Source: an uncultured archaeon (lineage in GTDB: Archaea > Thermoproteota > Nitrososphaeria > Nitrososphaerales > CALBXV01). From it: 10,111 nucleotides of DNA. Under the pieces are notes generated by a model. That model did not search any database. It saw only the letters and a program-made list of their open reading frames with translations, and was not told where the DNA came from. This document shows, in pieces, positions 1 through 8,500 of the stretch. Positions within the stretch are counted from its first letter, which is position 1, and each line of letters opens with the position of its first letter. Made by a program: the position numbers and the translations under genes. The stretch spans positions 1 through 10,111 of the forward strand of contig CALBXV010000182.1 of NCBI GenBank assembly GCA_937890045.1, given 5' to 3'.

Positions 1-2476
1 GCCATCTTCCATATTCAGTACTATATTGATAATCAGTATATCTTCTGCTCTCTTCTGTATCTTGGGTATAATCTACATTTCCAAGAAGTATTTTAGCTGT
101 TGGAGAGTCAAGCTTTGTAAGACCACTCATTATACTGAAATACTTTAAATGTCCAATTGTTGGGCCTGAAAATTCAGATAATAGACCAAATGTAGCTCTA
201 TCTTCATCCCCATATTCAACCAGATCTCTTTCAATCCTACTTAACCTATTAAGAGTCTCATTTTCTAATATATTATTAAAATTAGCATTAAATAAGATAG
301 ATCCTAGCTGTATTAGCCCAAATACACCCGCATACCGCATCACATACTGCATCTCAGGTGAAGTCCAGTTACCAGCCTTAGCTGACTGTCCTGCTGCCTT
401 TAACTGGCTTATATGCGTTTCTAGAAGACTCATAGGATAATGCATTAGGTGGAATGCTACTTCACTAAGACCTGCTCCAGCAGCTTTGGGACCTTTTCTA
501 ACTATGTAAGAATCTCCAATTTCATCTACTATCTCAATATTTTGACTGCCTCGCACCCATTTATTTTTAGCAAATGGAGCATATTCATATGCCCACCCAT
601 TTACCATTTTTAAGGCATGATTCTTAGCAAAAGTTATATTTTCTGATTCAGATAACGTATTGGTAGCAGATAATTCCTGAAATTTATTAATAAATGAAGT
701 TCTGAACATAAATTTCCTTTGTCCATTTTCAGTCCATCTATGAAAGAGCAACAAGAAACTAAGTGTTTTGTCTCCTTGCTTTTCTATCCAATCTCTTACT
801 TTAGTACCTTTATAAAAATACTCACCTTTTTGTTCATTAAATACAAGATCACCCTCACGATATTTATCCTTACCTACAATACCTTCCATCATAATGGCAC
901 TATCTTTTGGAGTAAATAGAAAACCTTCTTCTTTTTCTACCCTATCAACAATTTCTTTCATTTTCAAATTTTGATATGACTTTTTCGCATTTTTAATAGC
1001 TCTAGGACCTACCCTGGACAAATAATGCAATACACTAGCAGCATTCTTTATACCACCACTTATGTTCATTCCCATAGTTCTTCCTGTCTGGAAACGATTT
1101 ATGGTACGTGTCCAATCATTTACCCACTTAGGACGATTTCTGCCTTCAGTATTAGCTACAAGATATTCTTCCATTATAAAACTTTTCATTCCTCTTAAAA
1201 ATGCACTATCTGCATTAGGAATAGTTCTCATTGCTTCAAGATATGCCTTCTGTATATGAATATTCTTATTAAACTGAATAGCATCTCTTGAATATCTCTC
1301 CAGTATTACATATGGATCAGATTCCCATAAAAGGTTCAAGTTTCTGCTTGCTGCTTTTGTATTCTTAGGAGCTAAGTTATTCATCTGACTTAAGAGTTTG
1401 TCTGTAATACCCATCATTTCATTCATATATTGATTTGCAGTGTCTATATTAGATTCTGTTACCAGATTTTCAAGCTTTACTTTCATATCATACATAGTTT
1501 CAAGTATAATCTTTGGAAAATAATTTCCTTTTTCCATACTTTTATCTATACGAATTGCTGCAGCTTCTAATTTATCCATAAGATTAGTTCTTGCTGGATT
1601 AAACCTGGAATATTTAAAATCAATAACATTCTTCATTTCACGTAAAGCAGCAATATTAACCCTACCTACAGTATCCAACAAATTATGAGACATTTCTACT
1701 GCTTGTATTATTTTAGGATTATACTTAACCATTTTTTGTACATCTGTAACAGGATCTGTATGCAGATATCCGTTACGAATTGCTAGATCAAGTTCAGAAT
1801 TCTTAAATTTAATTGTTTCAGGATGTTTACTTGCCAACTTGACTAAAGTATGATATTCTCCTAGAAGCTTTCCATTGTCCTGTAAATAAAAACCCTTAAC
1901 AGCATCATGCATATCCTGCTCCATGTTTTCATCTTTTGCCTTTACAATCTTATCTCTTATCTTTCTATATTCCTTATAACTCTTATTACCAAAAAACCTA
2001 CCTCCCTTTCCTACATCAATATGAGCAGATAGTATCTTATCTTTAATCTCCTGAATAGAAAATTCCACCTGACTCATCTTATTACGTTCATAGTTTTTAG
2101 CACTTTCCAAATCCATTAACATTTTATTAGATGATGGATCTAACCTTGCCAAACCCCTGGGAACAGCAAAAATACCAGCTATATTCTTAAACTTTCCTGT
2201 TAAATCTTTATTATGTCCATCAATAGCTATTTTTATTCTTTCTAACTGTTTATCTGTAAAATTCTGTTCTACTTTAAATGGATAATCAAGTATATCCCAA
2301 ACATAACTTTTTAAACCATTTTCAGCCATTTCTTTTTCAAATGTTCCATCAGGCCTCGTATATCTTTTTCTGATATTAGGCTTATCAACCCAATATTTGA
2401 ATATCTTATTCATTCTTTCAGCATTGAAATCAGTATTTACTGCTGCTGACTGAACTTCATTACAAGCTATTGACAT
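1..2476 (-). CDS. Large helix-rich phage protein, candidate virion cargo or ejection protein (C-terminus outside window)
   Basis: My own reading of the minus strand gives 825 codons from ATG at 2476 with no stop, running off the left edge, so the stop and C-terminus lie outside. It begins MSIACNEVQSAA. The visible part is highly charged and mostly helical by composition, with long Lys/Glu/Asn/Met-rich segments through about residue 460. A Gly-rich turn (Asn-Ile-Ser-Gly-Gly-Ile-Lys-Asn) follows. Further on there are aromatic-rich segments and one hydrophobic stretch at about residues 715-730 (Tyr-Ala-Gly-Val-Phe-Gly-Leu-Ile). I see no enzyme motif or signal peptide. The arrangement is reminiscent of helical C-terminal modules in large phage polyvalent or ejection proteins, but I cannot name a family. 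It follows the polymerase-like gene by 105 bases on the same strand with no evident terminator, so co-transcription is likely. The ORF and start are secure, and the role is inference. Confidence 0.8.
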   Translation of the reverse strand, partial: MSIACNEVQSAAVNTDFNAERMNKIFKYWVDKPNIRKRYTRPDGTFEKEMAENGLKSYVWDILDYPFKVEQNFTDKQLERIKIAIDGHNKDLTGKFKNIAGIFAVPRGLARLDPSSNKMLMDLESAKNYERNKMSQVEFSIQEIKDKILSAHIDVGKGGRFFGNKSYKEYRKIRDKIVKAKDENMEQDMHDAVKGFYLQDNGKLLGEYHTLVKLASKHPETIKFKNSELDLAIRNGYLHTDPVTDVQKMVKYNPKIIQAVEMSHNLLDTVGRVNIAALREMKNVIDFKYSRFNPARTNLMDKLEAAAIRIDKSMEKGNYFPKIILETMYDMKVKLENLVTESNIDTANQYMNEMMGITDKLLSQMNNLAPKNTKAASRNLNLLWESDPYVILERYSRDAIQFNKNIHIQKAYLEAMRTIPNADSAFLRGMKSFIMEEYLVANTEGRNRPKWVNDWTRTINRFQTGRTMGMNISGGIKNAASVLHYLSRVGPRAIKNAKKSYQNLKMKEIVDRVEKEEGFLFTPKDSAIMMEGIVGKDKYREGDLVFNEQKGEYFYKGTKVRDWIEKQGDKTLSFLLLFHRWTENGQRKFMFRTSFINKFQELSATNTLSESENITFAKNHALKMVNGWAYEYAPFAKNKWVRGSQNIEIVDEIGDSYIVRKGPKAAGAGLSEVAFHLMHYPMSLLETHISQLKAAGQSAKAGNWTSPEMQYVMRYAGVFGLIQLGSILFNANFNNILENETLNRLSRIERDLVEYGDEDRATFGLLSEFSGPTIGHLKYFSIMSGLTKLDSPTAKILLGNVDYTQDTEESRRYTDYQYSTEYGRW

Positions 2477-2481
2477 TATTA

Positions 2482-2486
2482 CTCCT
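2482..2486 (-). promoter_or_regulatory. Shine-Dalgarno site of the second large gene
   Basis: On the minus strand AGGAG lies 5 bases before the ATG at 2476-2474 (AGGAGTAATAATG). An in-frame TGA at 2497-2495 rules out a start further upstream, and the next in-frame ATG is 21 codons later, so this site fixes the start. Such a strong site is usual in Firmicutes and Proteobacteria and their phages, but unusual in Bacteroidota. Confidence 0.8.
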
Positions 2487-2527
2487 AAAAGGTTTCAAAA
2501 TTTTGTGTGTAGGGTAGGGCACCTTTT
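2487..2527 (-). promoter_or_regulatory. Inverted repeat and GC-rich block upstream of the second gene's ribosome binding site
   Basis: The 7-base arms AAAAGGT (2487-2493) and ACCTTTT (2521-2527) are perfect inverted repeats around a 27-base loop. The loop contains the palindrome CAAAATTTTG (2496-2505) and a GC-rich block with a tandem TAGGG pair (2510-2519, plus strand). The arm nearer the gene abuts the Shine-Dalgarno site, so a fold in the mRNA could affect access by ribosomes. There is no GC-rich stem followed by a U run, so it does not look like an intrinsic terminator. The stem is short and AT-rich, and a regulatory role is speculative. Confidence 0.2.
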
Positions 2528-2581
2528 TAATATGAATTTGAAAACTTGATATATATGAGATAACTTTTTCGTTAACTTTCA

Positions 2582-5500
2582 TTATTTACATCCCATTATT
2601 TTTTCCATTATTTTATCAATGCGACCACTTTTTCTATAATCATAAAAGTAACTCTGTTTTCCATTTATATCCCTCCTTCTAGAGAAATCTCCTCTTCCCA
2701 GTATAAAACTTCTTGCATAATAACTCAACACTGGATTTACATACCAATCACTCATTAGAATATCACCAGTAGACATTCTTAATCTGTTCCAGTCTTCACG
2801 TCCTTCCATTCTCATCCTATTATATTGCTGAGTTACAAGTTCTATCTGACCAGTCTTATGGTCATGCGAAGCATTCATGTCTTTTATAATAGTTTCTATT
2901 GAAGTTCTTGGATCAAATCCAAACTTCTCTGCATTACTTGGCTCTGCACCAATTGCTGGTCTTCTCATCCAATGAAAGACAGATTCAATAAGGTGAGTAT
3001 TCATCTTAAAGTAAGGAATCTCTTCAGCACCTTCTTTTATATATACATTCCTCTGTATCTGTGGCTGAAGAAGATATCGTAGAAGTTTTTCAAAATTCCC
3101 TGATCTACCATAATCTCTAAAAAATTCTCCTATCATCCTATCAGTTATAACAGAATTATAATAATAAATATCATTTTTATCAATTGGCTGCTTATCTGCT
3201 GCATCATGTGCTTTACTGTAAGTATTAGCTACACCTCTCCTAAGAGCTTCTACAGCAGAGAAGAAACTGGTAGCACCAATAGGATTAACATCAGGATTAT
3301 ACTCAGGATCTACATCACCTGACTTCAAGGTGCCAACTCCTGTTGCCCGTGCAAAAGCTCTGTTCCATCTTACTTCTGGATCCTCAACAGTTACAAACTT
3401 GGGAGGTCTTTTATCAACAATATAAGTATAGCCCCTACGAACTCTTTCCTTACGTCCATCTCTTACTGATCCTATGTATTCAAGTGCTCCCATATGTTTT
3501 TTAGGATCTAATACATCTTTTTTTATCTTTCCCTTAACTCTATACAGATTACCATTCAACTTAAAATCTCTATACTCCCAATTAATATCATCCTTGGTAG
3601 CTTTAATATTAACAAGCTTTAAGTCTTGATCCTTACGAAGTAAGGCATGTTTAGCCATCTGTCGATCCAATGCATCAATAACATGCTGAGTTACAGTAAT
3701 CCTATCCTCTGCTCTCTCTATTTTATTTATATCTTTAAAGGTTTCATTCTTCAAAAGCCTTAAACTACTCACTGCTTTTTCATGCTGACTATTAGCAACA
3801 AATCTGATTATACCGCTATAGTTAGCATCAAACACAGACTTCCCACCTACTATCTCTGACGGTAAGGCTTTATCTGTTAGAACCATTTCATCAATTTTTT
3901 CAGGTGTTACATCTCCAAAAGACATTATAATTTCTAACTTATTTCTCAAGTTATTATAATGTGAGAACATAGTCCTATTCTTATCTGACCTATCTTTGTT
4001 ATCTCTCTCATAAAAAAGAGGATTTCTTATAACCTCATCCAAAACATGTCCACTCATACTACTCTTAATTTTAAGAGATTTGTCCAAAGTAAAATGTGGT
4101 GTTAACCCTGGTGATATATTTCCTTTCTTAAGTGCATCATATATCTTAGGGTAACTTGTTGAACCTTTTGGAATTTCAGTATAAAAGAACTCAAGTATAT
4201 TCTCAATATATTTATCTGCTCCTTCTCCATCACCTTTCTTTCTTAATCTTCTAGCATGTCCCAACAATCCTCTTATTAAATACTTGTTTGGATTATCAAA
4301 AAATGAATTAATATTAGTTCTTGCATCTCTTAATTCTTTTGTAGTTGGCTGCCTCTGTCCTGCAGTATCATGAATATCATTGTCCATAGCTCTCGATTTG
4401 CTAAGAGTCCTATGCATAATCCTAAACATTTCTCTCTCAAAGTCACTTGTTATGCCAAATCCTCTTCTCAAGAAACTTTCTGTACTATGATGCGGGCTTG
4501 GTTTTCCAAGATCTGAAGGATACAAACCATAAATAAAATAATCCTCAACATCAGTTCTTGCATCTCTAGTAGTCCTAGCAATCTTAGGAGTCTTTCCCCA
4601 TTTATCTAAAGAACTCTGAAATATTTCTCCCCCTCTTTGGAATATATCTAATGCTTTTGACAGTGATAGTTCTACATTCTTTTTATTAAAATCTTCAGAT
4701 ACAAAAGACTCCCCTCTATACTTTAACCCAGAAGTTAAAAGATAACTTAAAGTACCCTTTCTTGAAATTACATTAGAAACAATTCTATCCTTCTTAGCTA
4801 TATCATGAGCTATCTTATCAAATCCTATAGAAGAAGTCTCTTTTCCAGCAACACCATTCTTAAATCCAAACATATTCATTCCTGGAGTATACTCAACATC
4901 TTTAATAGGAGTATAATCTCTTATATCTCCCATGTCATCAGTATAATCTTTGAGCATGGACATAGGCATCTTTAGATATTTGTATATATGATCTCCATCA
5001 TTATCTCTTTGCATAGTTACACGTAAATCAAATGAATTTACGGTAGCCAACCCATTAAGATCAGAACCAAGAACCTTCTGAATACGCATCAAGGGCTGAT
5101 CCTTCATAACCTTAGGAATAGCATTCACACTCATACCTAATTGAATATTTAAATCTTTAGCTAAACGTCTAAAATCCTTGGTAAGTCCTATAGGAATTCC
5201 TGGAACAAGCCGTTTATTTTCGGATACCTTCCAAACTCTTCCATTCAATAAATCTATTAAATCACTATAAGTAACATTCTTCATAGCAAGAGTTTGTTTA
5301 TGTAAATGTTCTAATGTTTTCTGCATATTATGTAGATGAGTTTTATCTACTTCAATCCATTCATCTGGATCCAGACCTCTAATACGTGAACCTTTTCTAG
5401 CCTTTGCTTGTTCTTGAGCCTTAAGAAATGGACTATAATATTCCCACTTACCTTCATCGGTATAAGAAAAAAGTATATCCAAACCAGTTTTCTTATCTCT

Positions 5501-8500
5501 AGCTATAAAAGGAACATCCTGAATGTCAGCTACTCCCTCTACATCTCTACTAATTAATGTCTTAGCCATGGGTTGAGTAATAGAACCACCACCATACTGA
5601 TAAACACTATTAGAAGTCTTATTATTTGGAAATCCCTCAAACTGAGCATATACAGGATTACTGAGAGTATTATCTACATCAACAGCAGCAATTCCCTCTT
5701 CTCCATGCTGTGTTGGCCTGCTAGTAAGAATCTTATAAAAATCACTTTGAAGCAATCTCTGCAATGATGCCTGCAGCAAAGGATTTGATTCTCTACCCCC
5801 CCATGCAAGCAAGTCTTCAGTTAATGTATAACTACCAGTTGTTAATTGCTGACCTGATGCTTCTTGTCTTATTTTATATAGAGCTCTTAATAAATCTCCA
5901 TTAGCAAAGTCTTTATTATTATTGATCGTACCCATCTTTTGTATGATCTCATCTATTTTATATAACTTCTTTGCTTTTAGAAGATGATTTGGACTCTGAA
6001 AATCAAACATGGATGAAGAATAATTAACACCAGCATCAGAATGCGTAGTAAATGATATACCAAAATTCTTATAAGGAATATTTATAAAATTAGATGCATC
6101 CATATCAATAAGATCAACTTCCCATCCTCTCTCCAAACTTTTGGTTGGATCAATATTAAAGGCTTGAACCTTATCTAGATTTAATGTTTTAGCAACAGTC
6201 TTACCAACTAAAAGATCAATACCTATATCATTTAATACAGAAGCTATTTCTGGATTATAAACAGTAAATCCCTTGCCAAGCATATCATTGTCCATGATGA
6301 TAGTTTTAACTCCATTCCAATCACCTCCACCTTTTACTGACCTTACTAACTTACTAAAAGGAGTGCCAGAAAACTTTCCTCCATCTAAAAAGAAAGACTC
6401 AAGACTGGTATATGTTCCTTTAGTAATATCTTTAACAAAACTATTCACTATCTTTGTTTCTTGTGTGTCCTTTCCTCCAGAAATATTCTGCAAACTAATA
6501 ATTTTCTCTTCCAACTGTTTCATGATTATCTTTTTATTACTAAAGAAATGATCATCTGCCTTATTTGCTGGCTCATCATTTAGAACACCGAGCTTTATAT
6601 TTCCATTACTCAATATCTCATTAGCTTTATCTCTTACAGAAAGATTAGGGTTATAATCTCTAGACCATTCCAATGCTTGTCTTGTTAGATGAGTTGTTGT
6701 TCCACCATCAGATATTAAACCTCTTTTAAAACTATTAAACTCTATCTTGCCTCTATCCTGATCCATTTTACCCATCATCTCATCAAACTGAGGACTCATA
6801 GTTCTATTGTAATGCACAAACATCATCTTCAATCTTAGGATTTCATTATCCTGCTCAGTAGAATTAAATAAATGCTTAAAGCCTTTTTCAAAAGCAGCAA
6901 GACGTTTCTGCTGACCACGTCCTCCATATTGAGTTCTCTTCTGTACATATATATCATCAAAATCTCTATTAAGTAAATTAATATTCTGTTCATGCTTTGG
7001 AAAAACAATACGCATCATAGGACTCAAACGCATGTATACTTTATTACTATCCTTTACTGGCTTAAGACTTTCTATGCTAGGAATATCCATTACATAATCA
7101 ACATCTCTTAACCGCTCATACAAATCTTTCATCTCACTCATGTCAACAGTTATAGCTTTGTCAACATAATTCTGCATTATAAGCCAATCACCACCTATTT
7201 CAAAAGCATCATCCATATTAATAACACGATCACCAATCTTTATACTTCCATTTAAAAGCATATAGTCATACTTATATTGAGGATCTGACGTATATGTCCT
7301 ATCAAGAGTAATAGTTGAAAGAGAATGACGTGTAGGCTTATCTTCAAACTTTAACAAATGATGGTCTAGCGTAATAATTTTTCTAAGAGTCTTACCAAAA
7401 ATATTCTGGAGTAAAGGCTGTGCTTCAGTGTCGTTAAATTGCTCTATTTTTACTGCCTGCTCACCAGAATCAGAGTACTTCTTTCTTATGTCACTATAAA
7501 TATATTCTTCAAATACATCTTTAGCAGTTATATTCGGTTTTGCTGGATCAAATGCATCTGATATATCAGATACAAACTGATTATTTACAGCATTAGGATC
7601 AAGAGGATCCTGTATTGACGGATACTTAGTCAATAGCTCTTGATAATTTACAGGTCTTTCAGTATTTAACTTCTCAGCTTGAAGGTCATTTGTCATCTTA
7701 GCTGCTATATCATTATAAGCTTCCTGGTGTGTATTAAATCTACCTGCAGCTTTGACAACTGCATCAATGACAGTACGTGCATCCTTCCAATTACCAGTAT
7801 TATTAAACTCATCAATCAATTCCTGAAGAGGTGTTTCAGCTGATTTCTTATTCCCCAAAAGTTTATGAAAATCTCCAGTTAAATTTTCAAGCAATATTTT
7901 TGCATCATTATAACCTATGTTTGGATCTTTTTGTGTAAGATGATTCTCAAGTTTGATAAGAAGCTTGGAAAGCTCTGTTTTCTGAACATGGTCTGCATCC
8001 ATCTCAAACTGAATCATCTCATCAAAAGACTCAATCATTTTACCATAGTTTTCTTCACTAAAAGTCCTGGAAGGCTGCTCCTTTCCTTCTGCTATACCCT
8101 GCTCAAGAGCAGTAATAAGACCTCCTAATTTCTTGCTGGTATCTTCATCAATATTTTTCTCTGCCTTTAATGCCTCATGAATAAGCTTTGCTTCTGCAAG
8201 AGCTTTTCTTACTTTATCAAGCTCAAGTGTTTTCTTGGGACTAACAATCTCACTTTGGATTTCATCTGATAGCTCTCTCAAGGACACTATCTGTTTTACC
8301 ACCATGCTATTTTCACCAAGGTTACCAAGTGTATCATTTATGTTCTCTACAAAATCCTTAACCTTACTATGTGCAACTTGTTGATGAATGTCAATCCACT
8401 TAAGTAATTCATTACTTCCTACATGTTCTTTCGGAGCAAAATGAGACCTACCTCTCAGCTGAGGATTAAACATATCATATACCCCCTGAACTGCTTCCTT

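Noticed and set aside
719..919. Plus-strand ORF of 66 codons
   Set aside because: It lies opposite the long minus-strand frame of the second gene, has a Phe/Ile/Thr-rich composition typical of antisense AT-rich coding DNA, and has no ribosome binding site.
1062..1259. Plus-strand ORF of 65 codons
   Set aside because: It is an antisense shadow of the second large gene with no start signal or recognisable motif.
2548..2556. TATATA-like -10 promoter box in the gap
   Set aside because: No reasonable -35 box lies 16-18 bases upstream, and such AT runs are expected by chance in this composition.
2477..2581. Intrinsic terminator after the giant gene
   Set aside because: There is no GC-rich stem followed by a U run on the transcribed strand. 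The only inverted repeat is short and AT-rich with a 27-base loop.
5573..5767. Plus-strand ORF of 64 codons
   Set aside because: It is antisense to the giant gene, close to the region before its catalytic motif, and has no supporting signal.
6273..6551. Plus-strand ORF of 92 codons with hydrophobic segments
   Set aside because: This is the longest shadow ORF. The hydrophobicity comes from reverse-complemented Lys/Glu/Asn codons of the giant gene, and no ribosome binding site was seen.
7931..8128. Plus-strand ORF of 65 codons
   Set aside because: It is an antisense shadow of a helix-rich part of the giant gene.
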